64,000 bases of DNA from Bacillus sp. HSf4. GTDB taxonomy: Bacteria; Bacillota; Bacilli; Bacillales; Bacillaceae. Shown piece by piece: positions 24,947 to 32,740 of the stretch (positions are counted from its first letter, which is position 1; every line of letters starts with the position of its first letter). The notes beneath the pieces are model-generated. The model was not told the DNA's origin, did not search any database, and saw nothing but the letters and a program-made list of their open reading frames with translations. The DNA is taken from contig NZ_CP120679.1 in NCBI RefSeq assembly GCF_029537375.1, positions 3,577,501-3,641,500 of the forward strand, read 5' to 3'. The position numbers were made by a program, and so were the translations under genes.

Positions 24947-27378
24947 GACGGGTTCCTCCATTCCAGTTTCACCTTTTGCAGCCTGAGCGCATTCAGCACG
25001 ACCGACACTGAACTGAAGGCCATCGCCGCTCCGGCGATCCACGGCGCCAAAAGCCCCAAAGCGGCAAACGGAATGCCGACACTATTGTAAGCAAACGCCC
25101 AGAAAAGGTTTTGTTTAATATTTCTGATCGTCAGCCTGCTCATGCCGATCGCGTCCGCAATGCTGTTCAAATCGCCGCGGATCAAGGTAATATCGGCTGC
25201 TTCCATGGCGACGTCTGCTCCGGTTCCGATCGCCATTCCGGTGTCGGCCGCCGCCAGTGCCGGAGCATCATTGATTCCGTCGCCAACCATGGCGACTTTT
25301 TTGCCTTCCGCCTGGATCTTTTTCACCTGATCTGCTTTTCCTTCCGGGAGAACTTCGGCAATCACATGCTCAATCCCCGCTTCAGCCGCAATCGCCTCAG
25401 CCGTCTTCCGGTTGTCGCCGGTCATCATCACGACCTCCAGCCCCATGTTTTTCAGCCTTTCGACAGCCGCTTTTGACGTATCTTTGATCGTATCAGCCAC
25501 GGCAATCAGCCCGGCATAGCGTCCGTCAACAGCGACAAGCATCGCCGTCTTTCCTTGGCTTTCAAGCTTTTCCATCTCGGTGCTTGCTTCATGAATGTCA
25601 ATATCATGCCGCTCCATGAGGCGTCTTGTACCGATCAAAATCGGTTGGCCGCCGGCAACCGCCTCAATACCGTATCCGGGTATCGCTTCAAAGCTTTCAG
25701 GACCTGTCAGCTCAATCCCTTTTTCGCTGATTCCTTCAACAATCGCTTCGGCAAGAGGATGCTCGGAGTTTTTTTCCGCCGAACCGGCCAGTTTGAGAAA
25801 TTGTGCTTCCTCAATCCACGGTGCCGGACGGACATCGGTCAGCTGCGGCTTTCCATTTGTTACGGTTCCTGTTTTATCGAGCACGATCGTCTCCAAACGG
25901 TGGGCCGTCTCCAAATGTTCGCCGCCTTTAAATAAAATGCCGTATTCAGCGGCGCGGCCGGACCCCGCCATAATCGAAGTCGGCGTCGCCAGCCCGAGCG
26001 CACAAGGACACGCGATTACAAGCACCGCGATCAATTTTTCCAGCGCTGTCCCGAATTCTCCGGGGCTCACCAAAAGGTACCAAACGATAAACGTCACAAT
26101 GGCGATCGCCACAACGATCGGCACGAATACTCCTGAAATCCGGTCGGCCAGGCGCTGAATCGGCGCTTTTGATCCTTGCGCCTCTTCCACCACTTTAATA
26201 ATTTGCGCTAAAGCGGTATCTTTGCCGACTTTTTCGGCTTTGACTTTGATAAATCCGTTTTTATTGATGGTGGCGCCAATCACCGTGTCTCCAACCGTTT
26301 TGTCAACAGGGATGCTTTCACCGGTAATCATCGATTCATCCAAGGCTGAACGTCCTTCGACGATTTCTCCGTCGGCGGGAACTTTTTCCCCCGGTTTGAC
26401 ATGCATGATATCACCGGCTAAAACCTCTTCAATCGGCACCGTGATTTCCGCGCCGTTTCTGACAACGGTCGCCGTTTTCGCCTGCAGCCCCATCAGCTTT
26501 TTGATCGCTTCTGATGAGCGGCCTTTCGCTTTCGCTTCAAACAGCTTTCCTAAAATAATCAGTGTCAGAAGAATGGCGCTCGTTTCATAGTAGAGGCCTT
26601 CGGCGTGATGGCCGCGTCTAAGACTTTCAATACTTAAATAAAAGCTGTAGAAATAAGCGGCCGACGTCCCCAGCGCAACCAGCACATCCATGTTTGCGCT
26701 TTTGTTGCGGAGCGCTTTATAGGCCCCGATATAAAACTGCCTGCCGACGATAAACTGCACCGGTGTAGCCAAAGCGAACTGCACCCATGGATCCATGAAC
26801 ATGTCCGGCAGCCAGATAAAAGCCGTGAATTTGAAATGGCTGACCATTGCCCAAAGGAGAGGAAAAGACAAGATCACGGAAAAAATCAATTTGCCTGTTT
26901 GATTTTCAATGTCTTTTTCTCTTTGCTCGGCCGAGCTGTCCCGGGTGCGGTCCTTTTTCAACTCCAGCTTGTAGCCGAGCTTTTGTGCAGCTTCTTCCAT
27001 ATCTTCCGGAGAAACCGCGCCGGGATGGTATTCGACTGCAGCCGTTTCAAGCGCGAAATTTACGGCGGCGCTTTTGACGCCAGGCAGTTTGTTGAGGCGC
27101 TTTTCGATCCGGTTTGCACAAGCCGCACATGACATGCCCGAGATGGAAAATTCGGCTTTTTCGACAGCTACTTGATAACCGAGCGACTCCACCTTTTCAG
27201 CCAGCTGTCCGACATCGACTTGAGCGGGATCATAGACGACTTTGGATTTTTCCAAAGCTAAATTCACATTTGCGTCTTCAACTCCGTCAAGCCGTTTCAG
27301 CCCTTTTTCAATCCGCGCTGCACATGCTGCACACGTCATGCCGGATATTTGCAGTGTGGCCTCCTTTTGTCCATCCAT
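24943..27378 (-). CDS. copA: Cu+-exporting P1B-type ATPase CopA
   Basis: This 811-residue copper ATPase has two N-terminal HMA domains (GMTCAACAARIEKGL near residue 15 and GMSCAACANRIEKRL near residue 83). Eight membrane helices carry the Cu-site motif ACPCALG. The phosphorylation site is LDKTGTVTNGKP and the hinge motif MVGDGINDAPALA. It pumps cytoplasmic Cu(I) out and receives copper from CopZ. The ATG at 27378 has AAGGAG at 8 nt; an upstream GTG overlaps that site. A CsoR-type palindrome lies just upstream, between copZ and copA. Length is near B. subtilis CopA (about 803). Confidence 0.95.
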   Translation of the reverse strand: MDGQKEATLQISGMTCAACAARIEKGLKRLDGVEDANVNLALEKSKVVYDPAQVDVGQLAEKVESLGYQVAVEKAEFSISGMSCAACANRIEKRLNKLPGVKSAAVNFALETAAVEYHPGAVSPEDMEEAAQKLGYKLELKKDRTRDSSAEQREKDIENQTGKLIFSVILSFPLLWAMVSHFKFTAFIWLPDMFMDPWVQFALATPVQFIVGRQFYIGAYKALRNKSANMDVLVALGTSAAYFYSFYLSIESLRRGHHAEGLYYETSAILLTLIILGKLFEAKAKGRSSEAIKKLMGLQAKTATVVRNGAEITVPIEEVLAGDIMHVKPGEKVPADGEIVEGRSALDESMITGESIPVDKTVGDTVIGATINKNGFIKVKAEKVGKDTALAQIIKVVEEAQGSKAPIQRLADRISGVFVPIVVAIAIVTFIVWYLLVSPGEFGTALEKLIAVLVIACPCALGLATPTSIMAGSGRAAEYGILFKGGEHLETAHRLETIVLDKTGTVTNGKPQLTDVRPAPWIEEAQFLKLAGSAEKNSEHPLAEAIVEGISEKGIELTGPESFEAIPGYGIEAVAGGQPILIGTRRLMERHDIDIHEASTEMEKLESQGKTAMLVAVDGRYAGLIAVADTIKDTSKAAVERLKNMGLEVVMMTGDNRKTAEAIAAEAGIEHVIAEVLPEGKADQVKKIQAEGKKVAMVGDGINDAPALAAADTGMAIGTGADVAMEAADITLIRGDLNSIADAIGMSRLTIRNIKQNLFWAFAYNSVGIPFAALGLLAPWIAGAAMAFSSVSVVLNALRLQKVKLEWRNPS

Positions 27379-27393
27379 GTTTATCACTCCTTA

Positions 27394-27412
27394 TATACCC
27401 CTAACAGGTATA
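27394..27412. promoter_or_regulatory. CsoR-type operator between copZ and copA
   Basis: TATACCCCTAACAGGTATA shows TATACC and GGTATA arms with a C/G-rich core. It resembles the perfect copZ operator 300 nt upstream but has a weaker centre. It suggests that copA can be controlled separately from copZ. Confidence 0.6.
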
Positions 27413-27457
27413 TTCAGTGCAGAAAAAACCGCGCTTGATAAAGCGCGAACGTTTTTC

Positions 27458-27667
27458 CTAGCTTGCGACATCATACCCCTGATCCTCGATCGTATCAACG
27501 ATCTCCTTCAGCGATACTTTTTCTGAATCAAAAGAAATTTCGACAGTGCCGGCGCCCAGATCCACCTTTACCGCTTCAACGCCGCCAAGCTCGCCGACGC
27601 TTCCTTCAACAGCCTGAACACAATGATTGCAAGACATTCCTTCGACTTTCAACGTTTTTTGTTCCAT
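27458..27667 (-). CDS. copZ: Copper chaperone CopZ
   Basis: This 69-residue single HMA domain protein has the Cu-binding GMSCNHC motif (Cys13 and Cys16) and C-terminal EDQGYDVA. It carries Cu(I) in the cytoplasm to the HMA domains of CopA. The ATG has an AGGAGG-type site upstream. The gene sits directly downstream of a CsoR operator and upstream of copA. Confidence 0.95.
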   Translation of the reverse strand: MEQKTLKVEGMSCNHCVQAVEGSVGELGGVEAVKVDLGAGTVEISFDSEKVSLKEIVDTIEDQGYDVAS

Positions 27668-27696
27668 ATTGAAAACCTCCTTGATTTTATATTACC

Positions 27697-27713
27697 ATAC
27701 CCCTGTAGGGTAT
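27697..27713. promoter_or_regulatory. CsoR operator upstream of copZ
   Basis: ATACCCCTGTAGGGTAT is a perfect inverted repeat with a one-base centre. It is the G/C-tract palindrome known for CsoR binding at copZA. It lies between the csoR stop and the copZ start. Copper would release CsoR and induce copZA. Confidence 0.85.
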
Positions 27714-27722
27714 TTCAATACG

Positions 27723-28028
27723 TTATGATTTTGAAAACCGTTTAAATACATCGAGAAGCTCTTCAATGGCTTCATCTCCCTCGCCCTTTTTCACGGCGTT
27801 GGCTACACAGTGGTGTGTATGATTTTCCAGCAGGCTGAAAGCCACCTTTTGCATGGCCGCCTGAACGGCGGAGATTTGCACCAAAATATCGACGCAATAG
27901 CGGTCGTTTTCAATCATGTTTTGAATACCTCTGACTTGTCCCTCGATTCTTTTCAAGCGGTTTTTGATCTGTTCCTTTTCTTTGGAACTTTTAGGGTTAA
28001 GCATATGATCATCATGATGTTCTGACAT
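27723..28028 (-). CDS. csoR: Copper-sensing repressor CsoR
   Basis: This 101-residue all-helical DUF156-family repressor has the Cu(I) ligands Cys45 (DRYCVDIL), His70 and Cys74 (NHTHHC) at exactly the numbers of B. subtilis CsoR. The N-terminal SEHHDDHML tail is His-rich. As a tetramer it binds the GC-tract palindrome upstream of copZ and is released by Cu(I). It is transcribed in the same direction and immediately before copZA. GAGAGG precedes the ATG. Confidence 0.95.
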   Translation of the reverse strand: MSEHHDDHMLNPKSSKEKEQIKNRLKRIEGQVRGIQNMIENDRYCVDILVQISAVQAAMQKVAFSLLENHTHHCVANAVKKGEGDEAIEELLDVFKRFSKS

Positions 28029-28111
28029 CGGAACACCTCTCTTTCAGTTATAGTCTGCCACAACCTTGTTACCATTATAAAATGCAAAAGGAAACATGTC
28101 TAAAAAAAGAT

Positions 28112-28132
28112 ACCCCGCATTGGCTGCGGGGT
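28112..28132 (-). terminator. Terminator of the DJ-1/PfpI gene
   Basis: ACCCCGCA (28112-28119) pairs with TGCGGGGT (28125-28132). On the minus strand the stem is followed by ATCTTTTTTT, a strong intrinsic terminator 16 nt after the gene's stop. Confidence 0.85.
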
Positions 28133-28147
28133 GTGTCTGTTTCGCTT

Positions 28148-28699
28148 TTATTTATTTAATGCTTTGAAGAATTCCCTCATAAACTCAGGAAGATTCGACC
28201 AATCGTGTCCTGAAACAAGGTTTCCTTCCACATGGAGCTTTTCTTCGATGTATGTCGCGCCAGCCGCTTCAACTTCAGGTTTGCAGGCAATGTAAGCCGT
28301 CAGCTCACGGCCTTTCAGATGTTCTCTCAGGCTTGTGAAAATCAGGCTCGCATGGCAGATGGCACCGACAGGTTTATTTTCTTCAAAGAAATGGGCGACG
28401 ATCTTTAATAAGGAATCATACATCCGGATGAACTCAGGCGCTCGTCCGCCGGGGATGATCAGGCCGTCATACTCGGAAGGGTCGACCTCGTCAAATGAAG
28501 CGTGCGCATCAATTAAATAGCCCGGTTTTTCCGTATATGTATCCCAATCTAAGAAGTCATGAACAACCGTATGGATTTTTTTCTTTTTAGGCGCGGCAAT
28601 CGTTGTTTCAAAACCTTCTTCAAGACAGCGGTAATAAGGGTAATACACCTCTAATGCCTCCACAGCGTCACCTGTTACAATCAACACTTTCTTCGCCAT
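28148..28699 (-). CDS. DJ-1/PfpI family protein
   Basis: This 183-residue protein has the type I glutamine amidotransferase-like fold. YDGLIIPGGRAPEF near residue 88 and the nucleophilic elbow VGAICHASLIF (Cys about 115) are diagnostic of the PfpI branch, followed by a conserved HDWSNLPEF near the C-terminus. Members act as deglycases, chaperones or proteases, often under carbonyl or oxidative stress; the specific reaction cannot be told here. The ATG at 28699 follows AAAGGAG at 9 nt. It lies downstream of rhaR on the same strand and may be read through from it. Confidence 0.85.
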   Translation of the reverse strand: MAKKVLIVTGDAVEALEVYYPYYRCLEEGFETTIAAPKKKKIHTVVHDFLDWDTYTEKPGYLIDAHASFDEVDPSEYDGLIIPGGRAPEFIRMYDSLLKIVAHFFEENKPVGAICHASLIFTSLREHLKGRELTAYIACKPEVEAAGATYIEEKLHVEGNLVSGHDWSNLPEFMREFFKALNK

Positions 28700-28781
28700 C
28701 AAAAACATCTCCTTTCTTTTTTTACTCTTCTATTTTATCTGAATCGGGCTGTAATTTAAAACCAAAGTGCTCAGACCTGAT

Positions 28782-29543
28782 TTAGCCGACAATGGTGATC
28801 TGTTCGGTTTTCTCCTTCAGCTCTTCGAGGCTTCCTTGATCGATCCCTGAATCCGCGATGATGTGATATCCGTCGTGAAGCCGGTCGATCTGCGAAAATG
28901 CCCGCTTGCCGAATTTGCTGCTGTCCGCCATTAAAATCGTCTGGTCGGCGATGTCGATCATACGCTTTTTCAAGAGGGCCTGCCATTCGTTTGAATCGCT
29001 TAAGCCGCTCTCGGGATCGACGCCTTTGCATGAGAGAAACGTTTTGTTGACGTGATACAAATCAAGGGAACGTTGCGCCAGAGGCCCGACAAATGACATC
29101 GATTCAGGAAGCAGCATCCCTCCGGTGGAAATCACCGTTATCTTTTCTTTTTTCGCAAGCTCCATCGCCACTCTGACTGAATTCGTAATGACGGTCAGCG
29201 GGATGTTTCCGAGCGTTTTGGCCATATACCACGCCGTCGTGCTGGCATCGAGGATGATCCGTTCCCCGCTTTCCACAAGCTTGACGGCTTCATAGGCAAT
29301 CATTTTCTTTTCCGCGACGTTTGTAATCTCCCGTTTTCGAAAATGAATCTCGGCTTCCTCGGTCTGTACACTGACGGCGCCCCCATGGCTTCTTTTCAGC
29401 TTGTTTTCTTTTTCAAGCTTTTCTAAATCGCGCCTGATCGTTTCCTCCGTGACGGAGAAAATTTCACTCAGCTCGGTGACGCGCACGCTCGAACGCAGAT
29501 TGACAAGCTCAACGATTTTTTGGTGTCTTTCAGCTACAAGCAT
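28782..29543 (-). CDS. rhaR: DeoR-family repressor of rhamnose genes (YulB-like)
   Basis: This 253-residue regulator has an N-terminal DeoR winged helix (ERHQKIVELVNLRSSVRVTEL, then VTEETIRRDLEKLEKENKLKR). The C-terminal sugar-phosphate sensing domain contains GERIILDASTTAWYMAK. DeoR proteins bind operators until a phosphorylated sugar releases them; here rhamnulose-1-phosphate is the logical effector. The ATG at 29543 is chosen for its GGAAG site and agreement with YulB length; an upstream in-frame ATG at 29597 adds 18 poorly supported residues. It is the last gene of the rhamnose operon, 77 nt after rhaB. Confidence 0.88.
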   Translation of the reverse strand: MLVAERHQKIVELVNLRSSVRVTELSEIFSVTEETIRRDLEKLEKENKLKRSHGGAVSVQTEEAEIHFRKREITNVAEKKMIAYEAVKLVESGERIILDASTTAWYMAKTLGNIPLTVITNSVRVAMELAKKEKITVISTGGMLLPESMSFVGPLAQRSLDLYHVNKTFLSCKGVDPESGLSDSNEWQALLKKRMIDIADQTILMADSSKFGKRAFSQIDRLHDGYHIIADSGIDQGSLEELKEKTEQITIVG

Positions 29544-29620
29544 CCGTTTACTTCCTTCCTCTATTGAAAAATCACTGTTTTCTCCATGATAGCGCATCAG
29601 CGGTTCAGCGGGAAGAGACG

Positions 29621-31087
29621 CTACAGAATATGTTCGTAATAATGTTGATAAGCCGCTTCCCAGGCCCGCACATCTTCAGGTGTGTACGTTTTTTGCGGAA
29701 AGGAGGCTTTAATGGCATGACGCGCTTCCTGAACATCCCAAAACATGTCAAGCGCCATCGCCTGAACGGCAACATTGCCGATCGCACTCGCCTCGGAAGG
29801 CCCCGCCCAGACCTTTTTGGCCAATACATTCGCCGTGTACTGGCAGAGCAGCTCATTATGAATGCCTCCCCCAACCATGTGAAGCCCTTCGTACTGTTTT
29901 CCGGTCAGCCGCTCGATCCGCTCCAAGGTAAAACGGTATTTGAACGCAAGGCTTTCCAGGACACAGCGGATGATCTCTCCAGGCGTTTCCGGCACCTCCT
30001 GGTTTGTGTTCCGACAGTAGGTCTGAATCGCTTCAGGCATATTGACGGGATTGAGAAAGATGCTGTCATCAGGATCGAGCACCGCTTTAAAACGAGCGGA
30101 CCGTCCGGCAAGCCTGACAAGTTCTTCGTTCGTAAACATAAGCCCCCTTTTTTCCCAATCGGCTTGGCAGCGCTGAAAAAGCCATAATCCCATAATGTTT
30201 TTCAGGAAACGGAATGTCCCGCCGACACCGCCTTCATTTGTAAAGTTCCAGTCTAAAGCGTCCTTACTCATGATCGGCCTGTCGAGCTCCGTTCCGATCA
30301 GCGACCACGTCCCGCAGATCAAGTAGACGAAGTCTTTCGTTTCCGCGGGAACGCCGACAACCGCCGAAGCCGTATCGTGTTCACCGACCGCGATCACCGG
30401 CACTGCCGGAACATCCAATTCTGCGCATACAGATGATGTAAGGCGCCCTGCTTCACTTCCGGGTTTGAGGATGTCGTTTGGGAAAATCGCAGCCGGAAGA
30501 CCGAGGCGGCTGATCAGTTCGCGATCCCAGCCGGAGATTGTCGGATTAAACAGCTGGGTGGTTGTCGCATTGGTCCATTCGCTTTTTTTCTCGCCTGTCA
30601 AGAAGTAACGGAGCAAGTCGGGGATCATTAAAAGCGTCTCAGCGCGCTCGAGGAGTGGAGAATTCGCCCGTTTCAGCGCGTAAAGCTGAAACATCGTATT
30701 GAAGGGCAGCATCTGAATGCCCGTATGTGCAAATATCTTTTCCCTTCCTATTTTTTCAAATACTTCCTCCATCACACCCTCTGTGCGGGGATCGCGGTAA
30801 TGATAAGGATTTCCCAGCAATTCTCCGTTTTGATCAAGGAGGCCGAAATCAACCGCCCAGGAATCGATCCCGATGCAGCTGATTCGGCCGCAGCCGTTTT
30901 TCGCTTTCAACACCCCTTGTTTGATTTCATGAAAGAGGCGGAGAATGTCCCAATACAGATGCTTCCCCGCTTGAACGGGCTCATTTGCGAAACGGTGAAT
31001 TTCCCGCACTTTGATCAGGCTGTCGTCAACATACCCTGCAAAAGCTCTTCCGCTGCCCGCCCCGAGATCAAATGCCAAGATTGTCAC
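29621..31087 (-). CDS. rhaB: L-rhamnulokinase
   Basis: This 488-residue FGGY-family carbohydrate kinase has the N-terminal phosphate motif FDLGAGSGRAF, IGIDSWAVDFGLLDQNGELL near residue 75 (rhamnulokinase-type substrate site) and C-terminal GGGIHNELLCQYTANVLAK. It phosphorylates L-rhamnulose to rhamnulose-1-phosphate with ATP. Its ATG overlaps the rhaA stop by 4 nt, so translation is coupled. It corresponds to B. subtilis YulC. Confidence 0.93.
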   Translation of the reverse strand: MTILAFDLGAGSGRAFAGYVDDSLIKVREIHRFANEPVQAGKHLYWDILRLFHEIKQGVLKAKNGCGRISCIGIDSWAVDFGLLDQNGELLGNPYHYRDPRTEGVMEEVFEKIGREKIFAHTGIQMLPFNTMFQLYALKRANSPLLERAETLLMIPDLLRYFLTGEKKSEWTNATTTQLFNPTISGWDRELISRLGLPAAIFPNDILKPGSEAGRLTSSVCAELDVPAVPVIAVGEHDTASAVVGVPAETKDFVYLICGTWSLIGTELDRPIMSKDALDWNFTNEGGVGGTFRFLKNIMGLWLFQRCQADWEKRGLMFTNEELVRLAGRSARFKAVLDPDDSIFLNPVNMPEAIQTYCRNTNQEVPETPGEIIRCVLESLAFKYRFTLERIERLTGKQYEGLHMVGGGIHNELLCQYTANVLAKKVWAGPSEASAIGNVAVQAMALDMFWDVQEARHAIKASFPQKTYTPEDVRAWEAAYQHYYEHIL

Positions 31088-32304
31088 CAGCTTGCACCGC
31101 CTTTGCCGCGCACGAGGATTTCTTTGGCATATCCGCTTTCCTGATAGGCTTTCAGCGGATCGGCCGGGACATTCATCTCCTCGCGTACGGCATGAAGAAG
31201 CGGCTTCACATCCAGTTCAAAAGCTTCGCGCACCGCCGCCTCACAAGCAAGGACATCGTGGTTTTCCTGCGCTTCTTTGACTTCTTCAAAATTGATGAGA
31301 AGCGCTTTTGCATAATAGGTCTGTACATTGACGACCGAGCGCAGCACAGCCGGGATTTTCGGCTCAAGATTATGGCATTGGTCAAGCATGTAGGAAATCT
31401 GTTCCGCTTTCCTCCTCACATGTGGGTCAGTATCGCGGGAGGCGTCTAAAATTTGATAAAAAATGAGAAACAATTCGTACGGATTGTGGGCGCCGACGAT
31501 TAAATCGTCATCCGCATATTTGCGGCTGTTGAAATGAAAGCCGCCCAAACGCTGCTCATCGAGTAAATAGGCAACAATATGTTCAATGTTCGTTCCTTGC
31601 GGATGGTGGCCGGTATCGACGAGCACATCAGCCTTTGGACCGAGCTTTTGCGCCAGATTGAAGGCCATGCCCCAGTCCGCCAAATCGGTATGGTAAAAAG
31701 CCGGCTCAAAAAATTTATACTCAATCAGAAGCCGCATATCATCAGCAAGCGCCGCGTACACTTCCTTCAGGCATTCATACATCCAGCTTTTCCTCTTTCT
31801 CATGTCAGCCTGCCCCGGATAGTTGGTTCCGTCGGCAAGCCAGAGGCTGATTTCCTTTGAGCCGGTTTGTTTTGCGATGTCCACGCATGCAAGCAGATGG
31901 TCTGTCGCTTTCTTGCGAATCTCCGTTTTTACATTGGTAATGCTGCCGAATTTGTAGTCATCGTCTTGGAACAGGTTCGGATTGACGGCCCCGATCGCAA
32001 CACCCAGATCTTCGGCGTGTGCTTTCAGCTTTGCATAATCATCGACCCTGTCCCATGGAATATGGATGGCAACGGACGGACAAACGCCAGTCAGCTTATG
32101 GACAACTGCGGCATCCTCCATTTTTTCAAAAGGATCTCTTGGCACACCTTCTTGCTGAAACACTTTAAAACGTGTGCCCGAATCTCCGTACCCCCATGAA
32201 GGCGTTTCGATTTTAAGCGCTTTCATTTTTTCGATTGCTTCCGTCAGGCTGATCCCCCTGTCTTTCTGCTGCTGTTCAAATAAAGCGTAAGATTGATCAC
32301 TCAT
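31084..32304 (-). CDS. rhaA: L-rhamnose isomerase, RhaI type
   Basis: This 406-residue TIM-barrel metal-dependent isomerase converts L-rhamnose to L-rhamnulose. EYKFFEPAFYHTDLADWG near residue 215, VDTGHHPQGTNIEH near residue 255 and GGFHFNSRKYADDDL near residue 285 provide the Glu, His and Asp metal ligands of the Pseudomonas stutzeri-type L-RhI/RhaI group. It lies between the sensor-like gene (17 nt upstream) and rhaB (4-nt overlap). Confidence 0.92.
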   Translation of the reverse strand: MSDQSYALFEQQQKDRGISLTEAIEKMKALKIETPSWGYGDSGTRFKVFQQEGVPRDPFEKMEDAAVVHKLTGVCPSVAIHIPWDRVDDYAKLKAHAEDLGVAIGAVNPNLFQDDDYKFGSITNVKTEIRKKATDHLLACVDIAKQTGSKEISLWLADGTNYPGQADMRKRKSWMYECLKEVYAALADDMRLLIEYKFFEPAFYHTDLADWGMAFNLAQKLGPKADVLVDTGHHPQGTNIEHIVAYLLDEQRLGGFHFNSRKYADDDLIVGAHNPYELFLIFYQILDASRDTDPHVRRKAEQISYMLDQCHNLEPKIPAVLRSVVNVQTYYAKALLINFEEVKEAQENHDVLACEAAVREAFELDVKPLLHAVREEMNVPADPLKAYQESGYAKEILVRGKGGASW

Positions 32305-32320
32305 TGTACACCCATCCCCT

Positions 32321-32689
32321 TTATTTTATTGGTAGCGGATACGCCATTGTCGACATTAAAGCCAGTTCAGGCTGTGTTGTATCCATCCGGCTGTACTGGA
32401 CGATAACGGGCAGATTGCTTTCAATCTCAATGGCATAAGGAACATTTTCGGGAATACGCGCTCCCGATGTCTCCAGCGAGCTTGTGCGGATATGTTTTGT
32501 TCTTCTGCCGCCAACCGTCTCCACCATCCCCTCAAGCGGCGGCCGATCCTCAAAATAGACTGTGATGTGAAGCTCCGCATCCTCCTCATGGCAATTCAAA
32601 ACGCAAATCGATTCATGGCTGGTGAGACTCCCGGAGCTTTGAGGCGGGATAAAGCCGTCCGGTATGATCCAATGCCTTTCACCTTTCAT
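32321..32689 (-). CDS. Sensory rhodopsin transducer-like (ASRT family) protein in the rhamnose operon
   Basis: This is a 122-residue cytoplasmic beta-sandwich-type protein. The opening HWIIPDGFIPP, SHESICVLNCHEEDAELHITVYFEDRPP and ENVPYAIEIESNLPVIVQYSRMD match my recollection of the Anabaena sensory rhodopsin transducer family. That family has been proposed to bind small sugar-like ligands and occurs in carbohydrate operons. It sits between rhaEW and rhaA, where B. subtilis has the mutarotase gene rhaM, but does not resemble RhaM. It may sense or bind rhamnose or a pathway intermediate; this is inferred from context. Confidence 0.72.
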   Translation of the reverse strand: MKGERHWIIPDGFIPPQSSGSLTSHESICVLNCHEEDAELHITVYFEDRPPLEGMVETVGGRRTKHIRTSSLETSGARIPENVPYAIEIESNLPVIVQYSRMDTTQPELALMSTMAYPLPIK

Positions 32690-32712
32690 CTCCCTTTTCC
32701 CCCTTTGTCTTC

Positions 32713-32736
32713 AAAAGCGGCCCTCAGGCCGCTTTT
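32713..32736 (-). terminator. Intra-operon hairpin after rhaEW
   Basis: AAAAGCGGCC (32713-32722) and GGCCGCTTTT (32727-32736) make a perfect 10-bp stem with a CTCA loop between the rhaEW stop and the next gene. The T-run on the minus strand is only four bases, so it may be a partial terminator lowering expression of downstream genes, or a 3'-end stabiliser. Confidence 0.6.
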
Positions 32737-32740
32737 TCGA

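Noticed and set aside
26836..27404. Plus-strand open frames across the copA HMA domains
   Set aside because: Antisense shadows of the two repeated GMxCAAC domains; no supporting start sites.
27434..27720. Possible CRISPR-like or direct repeats from the two CsoR palindromes
   Set aside because: Only two copies, separated by copZ, each in a promoter position, and explained as operators.
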